Below the pieces are notes generated by a model that saw nothing but the letters and a program-made list of their open reading frames with translations, searched no databases and had not been told where the DNA came from. Source: Vibrio ostreicida (GTDB taxonomy: Bacteria > Pseudomonadota > Gammaproteobacteria > Enterobacterales > Vibrionaceae). Taken from it: 64,000 nt of DNA. A program made the translations under genes and the position numbers. Positions within the stretch are counted from its first letter, which is position 1, and each line of letters starts with the position of its first letter. The stretch spans positions 124,001 through 188,000 of the forward strand of contig NZ_JABEYA020000007.1 in assembly GCF_013074385.2 (NCBI RefSeq). The letters are read 5' to 3'. Shown piece by piece: positions 40,465 through 50,011 of the stretch.

Positions 40465-42534
40465 ATGAATACCAGTAAAATTCAGCAATCGATTCGATCA
40501 AGTTACCAAAAGCTCCATACTCAACTGGACCACTTTGTACCACGCCGAGCTCAAAACTATTTAGTCGCGGAGATAGCTAAGTCTCTGTGCGGCGGTGATC
40601 ATAAGTCAACGCGGATGATCGTTGCAGAGGCTGGGACCGGTATCGGAAAATCGCTTTCCTATCTCATGGCCACCATACCTGTCGCCCTGTTTAACCATCG
40701 TAAGGTCGTCATCTCTACCGCCACCGTGGCCCTGCAGGAACAATTGATCAATAAAGATTTGCCCTTATATCGACGTCTAACGGACAGAGAATTCTCCTTT
40801 ATTTTGGCCAAGGGCAGGCAAAGATACTGCTGCGCAGCCAAACTGTCGGCGGTATGTGGTCAAGAGGGGCAGATCCCTATGTTTGACAGCAAACCCAACA
40901 AGAAAGACATTGAACAACTTGAGCTAATGTATCAAAAGCTATCGACTCGTCAGTGGGATGGCGATCGAGATGCCTGGCCCAAACCCATCTCTGAACCGAT
41001 CTGGCAATCTATCGCCAGTGACAAGCACAGCTGCAATAATAGTTTACCCGAGCATAGGGATTGTCCATTTCAAAAAGCCCGTTCAGAGTTAGATAAAAAT
41101 GACGTGATTATCGCTAACCACAGTTTGGTCATGGCTGATGCGGATCTAGGTGGGGGCGTCATACTGCCTGAGCCAGAGAACACCATCTATGTGTTCGATG
41201 AAGCGCATCATCTTCCACACGTTGCTCGCGACCACGCGTCAGCCTCTGCCAGCCTGAAAGGCGCGGCCAGTTGGCTTGAACGTCTCAACCAAGCGGTAAC
41301 CAAGTTTGCAAACCTAGCCGATGAAAAGCGCGTTGCACGTTTTCGCAATGAGCTCCAAACCTCACTGCAACAGCTCATCCCTACACTAACGCAGCTCGCG
41401 ACTCGATTTAACGCCGATCAGTTTGAGGACAAAATCTATCGTTTCGAGAATGGTGAATTACCAACGTGGCTTGAAGAGGAATCAAAACAGCTTAAAGTTC
41501 TCAGCCAAAAAGGCGCACAAGCGGTCGGGAAAGTCACCGATTTAATCGCCGAGCGAGTCAAAGAGGGCGAGTTGGCCAACAGACTTGCCGAACCTGCGTT
41601 GGCGGAACTGGGCTTTTATATGCAGAGAATGGATAATTTAGCTCAAGTCTGGAAACTGATGGCAGAGCCTCAACGTGAAAAAGGCGCCCCGTTGGCAAGA
41701 TGGCTTGAAATCGCCCCAGATCGAGACGACGATTTTGTGGTTAACGTTTCACCGTTGGAAGTAGGCTGGCAATTGGATCAACAACTCTGGAGCCGCTGTA
41801 TTGGCGCTGTGCTTGTGTCAGCCACATTGAGGGCACTCAATTCATTTCGCTTTTTCTGCCGTCAAGCAGGCATTAGTGAGAAGCCAGAGGATGGGGTAAA
41901 ATTTCTTGCCCTCGCGTCACCATTTGATTATGCCAACCAAGCCGAGCTGCGTGTGCCTAAAATGGACTATGAACCTCAGGCGCCACAATTCACTCAGTGC
42001 TTAATTGAAAAGCTGCCAGCATTGATCCAAGAACAAAAGGCTAACCTTGTGCTGTTTTCTTCGTATTGGCAAATGAATCAGGTCACGGATGCCCTGTCAG
42101 ACACGTTTGTCAAAAAAGGGTGGTCCTTACAAGTCCAAGGTAAAGCCTCGCGTTCAGAAATTCTAAAAAAACATAAAACCTTGGTTCAATGTCAGAAGAC
42201 CAGCATACTTTTTGGCACCGGCAGCTTCTCTGAAGGCCTTGACCTACCGGGTGAATTACTTGAAAACTTGATCATCACTAAAATCCCCTTTGCTGTTCCT
42301 ACTTCTCCTGTTGAGCAAGCCCACGCCGAATACATCGAAAGTAAAGGAGGAAACCCTTTTATGCAGATCACCGTCCCTGAAGCGAGCAAAAAAATGATTC
42401 AATCCGTTGGGCGCCTGCTGCGTAAAGAGCGGGATTCTGGTACAGTCGTCATTCTTGACCGTCGCATCGTGACTAAACGTTACGGTAAAGCCCTGATGGA
42501 CTCCCTACCACCTTTTAAACGCGTTATCGAATAA
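40465..42534 (+). CDS. dinG: ATP-dependent DNA helicase DinG
   Basis: 689 residues, XPD-like superfamily 2 helicase. Walker A is AEAGTGIGKSLSYL (about 55-68), Walker B the box FDEAHHLP. Cysteines in RYCCAAKLSAVCGQ, HSCNNSLPEHRDCPF are the 4Fe-4S ligands. The C-terminal motor has GSFSEGLDLPGELL and SVGRLLRKERDSG. It resolves R-loops and forked DNA after damage. The long N-terminal promoter gap and terminator-like hairpin precede it. I saw no clear LexA box. Confidence 0.96.
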   Translation: MNTSKIQQSIRSSYQKLHTQLDHFVPRRAQNYLVAEIAKSLCGGDHKSTRMIVAEAGTGIGKSLSYLMATIPVALFNHRKVVISTATVALQEQLINKDLPLYRRLTDREFSFILAKGRQRYCCAAKLSAVCGQEGQIPMFDSKPNKKDIEQLELMYQKLSTRQWDGDRDAWPKPISEPIWQSIASDKHSCNNSLPEHRDCPFQKARSELDKNDVIIANHSLVMADADLGGGVILPEPENTIYVFDEAHHLPHVARDHASASASLKGAASWLERLNQAVTKFANLADEKRVARFRNELQTSLQQLIPTLTQLATRFNADQFEDKIYRFENGELPTWLEEESKQLKVLSQKGAQAVGKVTDLIAERVKEGELANRLAEPALAELGFYMQRMDNLAQVWKLMAEPQREKGAPLARWLEIAPDRDDDFVVNVSPLEVGWQLDQQLWSRCIGAVLVSATLRALNSFRFFCRQAGISEKPEDGVKFLALASPFDYANQAELRVPKMDYEPQAPQFTQCLIEKLPALIQEQKANLVLFSSYWQMNQVTDALSDTFVKKGWSLQVQGKASRSEILKKHKTLVQCQKTSILFGTGSFSEGLDLPGELLENLIITKIPFAVPTSPVEQAHAEYIESKGGNPFMQITVPEASKKMIQSVGRLLRKERDSGTVVILDRRIVTKRYGKALMDSLPPFKRVIE

Positions 42535-42551
42535 CGAGAATTAAGAAACCT

Positions 42552-43331
42552 ATGGAATTTTTTGAACCAACGATGCTGTTGGTACTCGCGCTTGTTGCCT
42601 TTATTGCTGGATTTATTGATGCCGTCGCCGGTGGCGGTGGAATGTTAACCGTTCCAGCACTGCTTTCTCTTGGGCTGCCCCCCCATGTTGCCTTGGGTAC
42701 AAACAAGCTGGCGGCGAGCTTCGCTTCATCGACCGCCGCACTGACCTACTATCGCAAGCGTTTGTTCAAGCCTCGCTGTTGGGGACGTGCGTTTGTCGCC
42801 ACCTTAACGGGTGCAATCCTTGGGACCTTACTGGTGGATCTTATCTCAACACAGTGGCTCGAAAAGATTTTACCGATCGTCATTTTACTGGTGGCCGTCT
42901 ATACGATCTGGCACAAAACGCCGAATTCAAGCAGCAATGAGATGCCAAAACCATGCCCTAAGTTCCGTCAGAAACAGTACTTGCAGGGGTTGAGTATTGG
43001 ATTTTATGATGGTGTGGCTGGCCCTGGTACTGGCGCATTTTGGACCGTGAGCTCAATGGCGCTTTACCGTCTGAATATTTTATTGGCTTCTGGCCTGTCC
43101 AAAGCGATGAACTTTACCAGTAATTTTACTTCTTTAGTTACTTTTGCCATTCTGGGTCATATTGACTGGGTTTTAGGTCTAACAATGGGGGTCTGTTTGA
43201 TGGCTGGTGCTTTTGTCGGTGCACATTCCGCGATCCGTTTTGGCGCCAAATTTATCCGCCCAGTGTTTGTCACCGTCGTCAGTGTTCTGGCTGTCAGGCT
43301 GGCCTATGACGCGTGGTTTGTCGCCTTATGA
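42552..43331 (+). CDS. TSUP (TauE/SafE) family permease
   Basis: 259 residues with seven to eight membrane helices. The first repeat contains GFIDAVAGGGGMLTVPALLSLGLPPHVALGTNKLAAS, the family hallmark; the second contains GFYDGVAGPGTGAFW. TSUP proteins move sulfite, sulfonates or small organic anions; the substrate is unknown here. It starts 17 nt after dinG and overlaps priC by 4 nt. Confidence 0.9.
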   Translation: MEFFEPTMLLVLALVAFIAGFIDAVAGGGGMLTVPALLSLGLPPHVALGTNKLAASFASSTAALTYYRKRLFKPRCWGRAFVATLTGAILGTLLVDLISTQWLEKILPIVILLVAVYTIWHKTPNSSSNEMPKPCPKFRQKQYLQGLSIGFYDGVAGPGTGAFWTVSSMALYRLNILLASGLSKAMNFTSNFTSLVTFAILGHIDWVLGLTMGVCLMAGAFVGAHSAIRFGAKFIRPVFVTVVSVLAVRLAYDAWFVAL

Positions 43332-43876
43332 CACCATTGAATCAACTTTCATCCATGTGGGAACAATTGCAACAGCAGGCCACTGAACTCGATAACACCC
43401 GAGGTGAATATTCTCAGCCTTTGTTTGATCGCAACTTATTTCACTGCGGAGCATCAAACCTTGTTCCCTGCGTCGAAGAGGCGATGGACACATTCATGCA
43501 ACTCTCTCACGCACAAGAGGTAAAAACCCTAACGTGTGAACAGGTCGATTTTTTGTCCGAGCGTCTCATTTGTCAGCTCGGTGCAATTAAGCGAGAGCTC
43601 GCCACACAAACACTACGACGCTTTGAACCCGGCATGAAAAATACACCCCGCAAGCGCCTCAACGACCTTTACCAAAATCTCGCTCAGCACCAACAGTGGG
43701 AGAATCGGCTGCTTGCTTTAGTGAACAATACGGAATACACCTACCAACAGGCTTCTTCTAACGATAAAGCATTGGCTTTGCAGACTCACCAATCTGCAAA
43801 GCGACGTTTACAGCGTTGCCAACAAGCTAAAATAAAGATAGAAAAGCACATTACCTACAAAGAGCGAAACCAGTAA
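43328..43876 (+). CDS. priC: Primosomal replication protein PriC
   Basis: 182 residues, helical and basic, with FDRNLFHCGASNLVPCVEEA and QLGAIKRELATQTLR, then RFEPGMKNTPRKRLNDLYQNLAQHQQWENRL, the recognisable PriC core. PriC restarts stalled forks by loading DnaB independently of PriA. ATG at 43328 overlaps the TSUP stop by 4 nt; a start at 43313 is less likely. The following ybaM is its partner in enterobacteria. Confidence 0.9.
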   Translation: MTPLNQLSSMWEQLQQQATELDNTRGEYSQPLFDRNLFHCGASNLVPCVEEAMDTFMQLSHAQEVKTLTCEQVDFLSERLICQLGAIKRELATQTLRRFEPGMKNTPRKRLNDLYQNLAQHQQWENRLLALVNNTEYTYQQASSNDKALALQTHQSAKRRLQRCQQAKIKIEKHITYKERNQ

Positions 43877-43877
43877 C

Positions 43878-44042
43878 ATGTCTTCCCCCTCTTCTGAACT
43901 GGATCAGGCACCAGATGAAATCAAACTCGCCGTTGATCTTATTTATTTGATTGAAAGCAATAATATAGACCCCAATGTCGCATTGGCTGCGATCAATATT
44001 GTTAAATCCGATTTGGAAAAAAAACTGGAGCAAACCTTATGA
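43878..44042 (+). CDS. ybaM: YbaM family small protein (DUF2496)
   Basis: 54 residues, too short for many gene finders. ATG begins 1 nt after the priC stop and the stop overlaps the next start by 4 nt. The sequence APDEIKLAVDLIYLIESN then ALAAINIVKSDLEKKL matches E. coli YbaM (DDVKLAVDLI and VKRDYEKKL), which also follows priC. Function unknown. Confidence 0.9.
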   Translation: MSSPSSELDQAPDEIKLAVDLIYLIESNNIDPNVALAAINIVKSDLEKKLEQTL

Positions 44043-45175
44043 GTTACCCCTTCACGTTTGATATGGAGGCGTTCTTAAACACTTATTGGCATAAGCAGCC
44101 TACGGTCTTGAAAAAAGGGTTCGCTCACTTTGTCGATCCTATCTCGCCGGATGAACTGGCTGGCCTGAGCCAAGAAGAAGAGATTGACTCGCGTTATATC
44201 ACTAACCAAAATGGCCAATGGCAAGCACAGCATGGCCCGTTTTCCGATGCCTTGTTTGACCATTTGCCTCAGTCACATTGGCAACTCGTGGTTCAAGCAT
44301 GTAACCATTGGCACTCCGGTGCCGCCGAGCTAGTTGAGCCCTTCAGAAAACTGCCTCAGTGGTTGTTTGACGATTTGATGGTGTGCTTTTCAGCACCAGA
44401 AGGCGGGGTCGGTCCACACATCGACCAATACGATGTCTTTATTGTGCAGGGCAGCGGTAAAAGACGATGGCGTGTCGGTGCCTTCGATCAAGGTCAGTAT
44501 CAGGAAACCATACAGGGTGGGGCTTTACGCCAGATAGAAGGCTTTGACGCGTTAATCGATCAAGTATTAGAACCCGGTGATATTTTATATATCCCGCCCG
44601 GATTTCCACATGAAGGGCACACCCTTGAACCCAGCATGAGCTATTCACTGGGTTTTCGTTCACCAAAAGAACAAGAGCTCCTGAGCAATTTTGCCGACTA
44701 TATCCTCGCACACGATAAAGGGGATGTGCATTTACATAATCCTCAGATGACCTCACAAACTGAGCATGGCAAAATTTTAGCCCATGACGCAGATCAGCTG
44801 ACCACCATGCTGAAATCTGCATTACAATCAGAACAGGATATCCGAGCGTTTCTAGGCAATACTCTCAGCCTATCGCGTCACCACCTTGATATTGTCGCCA
44901 TGCAGACACCTATGTCAGTCGCTGAACTCAAAAATGACCTTGAACAAGGCTGCCGCTTACATAAAGTCTTAGGCCTACGTGCGTTGTATCACCAAGGGGA
45001 ATATGAACAGGTCTACATCAACGGAGACCCTTATACCTGCGAGACAGAATCTCTCGCCCACCTTCTGTGTGACAAGGCCCATTTCTCTGCGCAAGATCTT
45101 AGCAGCACACTCTCGTCTAACCAATGGCGGCTGCTTGCGGAGTTAGTGACCCTAGGCTATTGGTATTTGGACTAG
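44039..45175 (+). CDS. roxA: Ribosomal protein uL16 arginine 3-hydroxylase (JmjC oxygenase)
   Basis: 378 residues. Fe(II)/2-oxoglutarate cupin oxygenase, YcfD/RoxA, which hydroxylates an arginine in ribosomal protein L16. The iron-binding HxD lies in GGVGPHIDQYDVFIVQGSG and the distal His in IPPGFPHEGHT. The C-terminal half is the helical dimerisation and winged-helix part (LREL-like RALYHQGEYEQVYING). Starts in 4-nt overlap with ybaM and is followed by a terminator. Confidence 0.95.
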   Translation: MSYPFTFDMEAFLNTYWHKQPTVLKKGFAHFVDPISPDELAGLSQEEEIDSRYITNQNGQWQAQHGPFSDALFDHLPQSHWQLVVQACNHWHSGAAELVEPFRKLPQWLFDDLMVCFSAPEGGVGPHIDQYDVFIVQGSGKRRWRVGAFDQGQYQETIQGGALRQIEGFDALIDQVLEPGDILYIPPGFPHEGHTLEPSMSYSLGFRSPKEQELLSNFADYILAHDKGDVHLHNPQMTSQTEHGKILAHDADQLTTMLKSALQSEQDIRAFLGNTLSLSRHHLDIVAMQTPMSVAELKNDLEQGCRLHKVLGLRALYHQGEYEQVYINGDPYTCETESLAHLLCDKAHFSAQDLSSTLSSNQWRLLAELVTLGYWYLD

Positions 45176-45180
45176 CATAG

Positions 45181-45212
45181 AGAAGGGCTTCATAAAAAAT
45201 GAAGCCCTTTTC
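45181..45212. terminator. Terminator between roxA and the chemoreceptor gene
   Basis: AAGGGCTTCAT, AAAA, ATGAAGCCCTT with T-runs on both strands. Confidence 0.9.
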
Positions 45213-45228
45213 AGATCAATTCCAGCCA

Positions 45229-47346
45229 CTAAACTTTAAACTGATTGACGAGAACTTGCTGCTGTTGCGACAAGTCACCAATTTGGCTGCTCACCGTTTC
45301 CGATTCTTCAGCCTGCGATAGGATTTGGGCACTCAGATCGCGAATATTGGTCACATTTTGGTTCACTTCAGTAGACACTGACTGCTGCTCTTCCGCTGCT
45401 TTAACGATTTGTGAGTTCATGTCACTGATCGAGGCAATAGCGTCGGAAATACGATTGAGTTCAGACACCGCACTTTCTACTTGCAACGCAGAACCGTTGG
45501 CCAGCGTATTGCCATCCTGAATCGCTTTGACCACATCTTCAGTGCCTTGCTGAACGTTGTCAATAACCTGCCTGATTTCCCCCACCGATGATTGAGTACG
45601 ACTGGCAAGATTGCGGACTTCATCGGCAACCACCGCAAAACCGCGCCCCTGTTCACCTGCGCGTGCCGCCTCAATCGCCGCATTGAGAGCGAGCAGGTTC
45701 GTCTGCTCGGAAATGGCCTCAATAACCGTTAGTATTTCGGTAATGTTCGCGTTGTTTTTTGATAACTCTTCCACCACTGGCACTGCCGCCGTCATGCGCT
45801 TCACTAAACGAGTCATTTCCTGCTGCGATTGCTCTATGACCTGCTTACCAGAATTGGCCGCATCATTTGCTCTTTGCGCTTCCCCAACGGCCACTTCCGC
45901 ATTCTGAACAACCAAGCCCGCCGTTTGCGTCATTTCTTCGGAAGCCGTCGCGACCAAATCAACTTCTTTAAACTGTGAATCACTGCTCGTTCTGGTCTGC
46001 TGTGCCGCGATCGTCGATTGCTCTGTTGTGGTGCCAATTTGCAGCGTTGTATCCACCACATCACGGATGATCGATTGCAGCTTATCCAAAAACTGATTAA
46101 ACCCGATCGATAGCTGACCAATCTCATCTTGAGAGGCCACCGCCAATCGTTGAGTCAGGTCCCCTTCTCCAGAGGCAATATCTTCCAACCTTAGTGCGAC
46201 TTCACGGATAGGTTTAACCAAACGCGACGCCATCATTGCAATCGTGGCAAGTCCCAAGACAACCAGCAATAACCCGGCAGTCACTTCCGTTCTAACGCTG
46301 GATGCAATCTGATCACCGATGGTCTTATCCAATGTATCAGCATCAGCCAACACACTCTTTCTTGGCATATCAAATAAAATACCCCAAGTCTGATTCGCGA
46401 CCATTATCGGAGCGAACACATTCAACCAATCACCACCAGCACTCCATTGCGTTTTCACTTCCTGACCAAACATCAGATCCGTGAGTTGATCACTGGATAG
46501 CGTGCTGCTTGAAAACGCCTCACCCACTGATAATGAGCGGTCATCACTGGCGATCAAAGAACCATCAAGACTAATAATATTGACGAGGCCACTGCCATTA
46601 AAGAGTTGATCATCCGAACCTGACACAATCCGGTTTAACGGTTCAAGACGCAGATCAATCCCAAAAAAACCAATCACAGTGTCATCAATTTTGATAGGGA
46701 CCGAGATAGAAGTCGCCAAGACACTGCCCCCATTTTGATCCACCAAACGAGGTGTCGTCACGCACGCCCCCCCACTTGATACTGGACAATAGAATCGCTC
46801 ACTATTGGCGTTATCGGCGAGATCGGTTTCCGTCAGGACACTCGCGATGACGTTTTTACCATTCTCTGCCGTGACCCAATAGGGAGAAAAGCGCCCTCTG
46901 TCATTGGACCCAACGTATTCGGCATCGACATAATTACTGTCTTCTCCATCCAGCATGTTAGGCCGAAACACCAAATAGGCGCCTTGAATCGAGTCAAATC
47001 CCAGCACTGCGCGTCGGACCATCTCATCCAACGCGGTCCGAAGCTCTTCACTACTGCCAAAGTTTTCTTCAGTATTGGTTTTGAGAAACAACGCATTGGC
47101 AGCGAGCATCTCAGCGCGGTAGAGGGCTTCATTTAAGTATTCAGAGACTTCGGTTGCATTAAGTAAGGCTCGAGTTTCGAGCAGTTGTTCAGACTTATCA
47201 ATAACCGAATCGGTACTTTGTGTTTTGATCTGTTTTTGATTTTCAACCGCGTTATAGACAGAAAAACCAATCAAGGACAGCGAGGTAATCAACAGGCAGC
47301 AACCGGCTAGTAACGTAATTTTCCATTGAACGGACAGGGTTCGCAT
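45229..47346 (-). CDS. Methyl-accepting chemotaxis protein with dCache-type sensor
   Basis: 705 residues. Membrane helix 1 (about 9-29), a large periplasmic region of about 310 residues with double-Cache character ([30 protein letters not shown]), membrane helix 2 (about 350-370, [14 protein letters not shown]), HAMP ([27 protein letters not shown]) and the signalling tip [18 protein letters not shown] followed by [18 protein letters not shown]. Two cysteine-containing segments ([15 protein letters not shown]) in the sensor may form a disulfide. It lacks an obvious C-terminal CheR-binding pentapeptide (ends NQFKV). Ligand unknown; dCache sensors often bind amino acids. Confidence 0.93.
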   Translation of the reverse strand: MRTLSVQWKITLLAGCCLLITSLSLIGFSVYNAVENQKQIKTQSTDSVIDKSEQLLETRALLNATEVSEYLNEALYRAEMLAANALFLKTNTEENFGSSEELRTALDEMVRRAVLGFDSIQGAYLVFRPNMLDGEDSNYVDAEYVGSNDRGRFSPYWVTAENGKNVIASVLTETDLADNANSERFYCPVSSGGACVTTPRLVDQNGGSVLATSISVPIKIDDTVIGFFGIDLRLEPLNRIVSGSDDQLFNGSGLVNIISLDGSLIASDDRSLSVGEAFSSSTLSSDQLTDLMFGQEVKTQWSAGGDWLNVFAPIMVANQTWGILFDMPRKSVLADADTLDKTIGDQIASSVRTEVTAGLLLVVLGLATIAMMASRLVKPIREVALRLEDIASGEGDLTQRLAVASQDEIGQLSIGFNQFLDKLQSIIRDVVDTTLQIGTTTEQSTIAAQQTRTSSDSQFKEVDLVATASEEMTQTAGLVVQNAEVAVGEAQRANDAANSGKQVIEQSQQEMTRLVKRMTAAVPVVEELSKNNANITEILTVIEAISEQTNLLALNAAIEAARAGEQGRGFAVVADEVRNLASRTQSSVGEIRQVIDNVQQGTEDVVKAIQDGNTLANGSALQVESAVSELNRISDAIASISDMNSQIVKAAEEQQSVSTEVNQNVTNIRDLSAQILSQAEESETVSSQIGDLSQQQQVLVNQFKV

Positions 47347-47723
47347 AGTACATCCTTATAAGCAAACTCAATAAATGGGTAAGAAAGCGAGGCTCTTATT
47401 GTAAAAAATGACACTAATTACAACACAATGTAACCATTTATCAATCTAAAATTTACAAATATGTTAACACTTTACAATCAAAGCGCTGTCGACACTGCCC
47501 CTTATACCGAGTCGCTTTTTACCTCATAGAAACCACTGGGGTAACCACGTATTTTTCCCCACAGTGCCTCCCATCTGTAGTAGCATTAGCTCCAATCGAA
47601 AAACGGGCGTTTGAGTGGCGACCGTGCTCATGCCACCTTCTTAAGGCTCCCTGATAAGGCGAAATTTCCCTAGCACAAGAAGGTGAAAACTAACCATAAG
47701 CTGTTCAAAGGATTCTAAACGTA
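47347..47723. other. Divergent region between chemoreceptor and xthA
   Basis: 377 nt with no gene. An imperfect inverted repeat, CCACTGGGG and CCCCACAGTG, lies near 47532-47564. I found no sigma-28 promoter for the chemoreceptor. Confidence 0.4.
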
Positions 47724-48530
47724 ATGAAATTCATTTCTTTTAATATCAATGGCCTTCGTGCACGTTTGCATCAGTTGCAAGCCATCATAGATAAGCACCA
47801 ACCGGATGTGATTGGTCTTCAGGAGATCAAAGTCCACGACGAAGCCTTCCCTATCGAGGACGTCGAGTCAATGGGGTATAAAGTCTATTTTCACGGCCAG
47901 AAAGCGCACTACGGTGTCGCGATGCTATGTAAGAAAGAACCCTTATCTGTCCAGAAAGGATTTCCGACCGATAACGAAGAACACCAAAAACGCATGATCA
48001 TGGCCACCTTTGAGGATGAACGTGGGCAAAAGGTAACGGTTCTCAACGGCTATTTCCCACAGGGCGACAATATTGGCCATGAAACCAAGTACCCCTACAA
48101 ACGCCAATTCTACAAAGATTTGATGACTTATCTTGATGATCACCACACCAACGACGAGCAATTGATTGTGATGGGCGATATCAATATCAGTCCCATCGAT
48201 TCTGATATCGGTATTGGTGAGCCAAACCGCAAGCGCTGGCTAAAAACCGGCAAATGTTCTTTCCAACCTGAAGAACGACAATGGCTAAAAACCTTGATGG
48301 ACTGGGGTTTTATCGATACTTTCCGTCAAATCCATCCGGATGTCAGTGACCGATATTCATGGTTTGATTATCGCTCGCGCGGGTTTGATGATAATCGCGG
48401 CCTACGGATTGACGTGATTCTCGCCACACCATCTCTGGCAGAAAAATGCGTCGAGTCAGACATTGATTATGAGTTACGCGGCATCGAAAAGCCGTCTGAC
48501 CATGCCCCGATTTGGTCAACGTTTAAATAG
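47724..48530 (+). CDS. xthA: Exodeoxyribonuclease III
   Basis: 268 residues, the usual size. AP endonuclease and 3' repair exonuclease of base-excision repair. Motifs: [22 protein letters not shown] (metal-binding Glu), [14 protein letters not shown] (catalytic Asp and Asn) and ending in [13 protein letters not shown] (catalytic Asp-His). ATG follows AAGGATTCTAAACGTA. A terminator follows. Confidence 0.97.
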   Translation: MKFISFNINGLRARLHQLQAIIDKHQPDVIGLQEIKVHDEAFPIEDVESMGYKVYFHGQKAHYGVAMLCKKEPLSVQKGFPTDNEEHQKRMIMATFEDERGQKVTVLNGYFPQGDNIGHETKYPYKRQFYKDLMTYLDDHHTNDEQLIVMGDINISPIDSDIGIGEPNRKRWLKTGKCSFQPEERQWLKTLMDWGFIDTFRQIHPDVSDRYSWFDYRSRGFDDNRGLRIDVILATPSLAEKCVESDIDYELRGIEKPSDHAPIWSTFK

Positions 48531-48576
48531 ACGACAATCCATGCCAGAAGTCTCATTGGCAAAGGCGTAATACATA

Positions 48577-48608
48577 AAAAATCCGCTGCTTTTGGGCAGC
48601 GGATTTGT
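48577..48608. terminator. Terminator between xthA and fabV
   Basis: AAATCCGCTGC (48579-48589), TTTTGG, GCAGCGGATTT (48596-48606). It works for both convergent genes. Confidence 0.9.
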
Positions 48609-48632
48609 TCTTCCAGATTCAATAAAGCTAAG

Positions 48633-49835
48633 TTAGATGTCGATGAAATCGTTGACCACGGCTGGGTTAACATCCGCTTCGTAATCAACACCCTCAACAC
48701 CAAAACCAAACAATTTCAGAAATTCTTCTTTATATTCAACGTAGTCTGTCAACGTTTTCAGATTCTCTGAAGTGATCTGCGGCCACAAATCACGACAATG
48801 CTGTTGAATGTCATCACGCAGTTCAAGATCGTCAAGACGCAGACGATTTTTATCATCCACTTCAGCAGCACTGCCATCTTGTTTGTACAGACGCTGGCTG
48901 AACATGCGGTAAATTTGCTCCATACAACCTTCATGGATGCCCTGTTCACGCATTTTCTTAAACACCATCGCGATATACAATGGCATGACAGGAATGGCTG
49001 AGCTTGCTTGGGTGACCACTGACTTCAATACCGCAACGTTTGCGCTGCCGCCAGTCGCCGATAATGCGTCGTTCAACGCCGATGCAGCACGATCGAGATC
49101 CATTTTCGCTTTACCCAGCGCACCATCCCAATAGATAGGCCAAGTCAACTCTGTGCCGATGTAACTGTATGCAACGGTTTTACACCCTTCAGCGAGCACA
49201 CCCGCTTCAGATAATGCATTGATCCACAGTTCCCAATCTTCACCACCCATCACAGTGACGGTATCGTTAATTTCTTCTTCCGTCGCCGGTTCAACGCTGG
49301 CTTCAATAATCGCGTCTTTGTTGGTGTCCACCGCGGTTGACGTGTAAGTCTGGCCAATGGGCTTCAAAGAAGAGCGAATCACTTCGCCCGTTTCCGGCAT
49401 TTTACGTACTGGCGAGGCCAGTGAGTAAACGACCATATCAATCTGACCCAAATCTTGTTTGATCAAATCGATGGTTTTTTGTTTGGCTTCATTAGAGAAA
49501 GCATCACCATTCAGACTTCGTGCGTAGAGGCCTTCTTCACGTGCCAGCTTTTCGAAAGCGGCCGAGTTATAGAAACCAGCTGTGCCTGATTTTTTCTCTG
49601 TGCCTTCTTTTTCAAAGAACACGCCGATAGTTGAAGCACCGCCACCGAATGCTGCAGCGATTCGAGAAGATAGACCGTAGCCACTGGAAGCACCCACGAC
49701 CAACACGCGTTTTGGTGCATTTGAGATGGGGCCTTGTGCTTTCGTGTAAGCAATTTGTTCTTTGACATTGACTTCACAGCCCACTGGGTGGGTTGTTGTA
49801 CAGATAAATCCACGAATTCTAGGTTTGATGATCAT
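48633..49835 (-). CDS. fabV: Enoyl-ACP reductase, FabV type
   Basis: 400 residues, longer than FabI as expected for FabV. NADH-binding glycine loop is [20 protein letters not shown] and the active site Y-X8-K is in [13 protein letters not shown]. The C-terminal FAD-like region [16 protein letters not shown] is typical. It reduces enoyl-ACP in fatty acid elongation and gives natural triclosan resistance. ATG at 49835 has AAGGA 8 nt upstream; a TTG at 49841 is rejected. Confidence 0.97.
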   Translation of the reverse strand: MIIKPRIRGFICTTTHPVGCEVNVKEQIAYTKAQGPISNAPKRVLVVGASSGYGLSSRIAAAFGGGASTIGVFFEKEGTEKKSGTAGFYNSAAFEKLAREEGLYARSLNGDAFSNEAKQKTIDLIKQDLGQIDMVVYSLASPVRKMPETGEVIRSSLKPIGQTYTSTAVDTNKDAIIEASVEPATEEEINDTVTVMGGEDWELWINALSEAGVLAEGCKTVAYSYIGTELTWPIYWDGALGKAKMDLDRAASALNDALSATGGSANVAVLKSVVTQASSAIPVMPLYIAMVFKKMREQGIHEGCMEQIYRMFSQRLYKQDGSAAEVDDKNRLRLDDLELRDDIQQHCRDLWPQITSENLKTLTDYVEYKEEFLKLFGFGVEGVDYEADVNPAVVNDFIDI

Positions 49836-49966
49836 ATTCAACTTCCTTAAATAAACCCCGCTAGGATAAAAGGTTCATCCTCAGTTCGCATCTCATTTCT
49901 GTAAAAATATCGACAAAATGCAAGTGGTTGGATCTCTTTCATGCCAGATTTAGATTTCGCGCAAAC

Positions 49967-49993
49967 ATAAAGGCACCTTAACGGTGCCTTTAT
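49967..49993. terminator. Terminator after fadE
   Basis: ATAAAGGCACC, TTAAC, GGTGCCTTTAT: 11-bp stem just past the fadE stop and upstream of fabV. Confidence 0.85.
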
Positions 49994-50011
49994 CTGTTCC
50001 TGTTGGAATCT

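Noticed and set aside
47532..47564. Inverted repeat upstream of xthA as terminator or riboswitch
   Set aside because: Imperfect pairing, no T-run and no known consensus.
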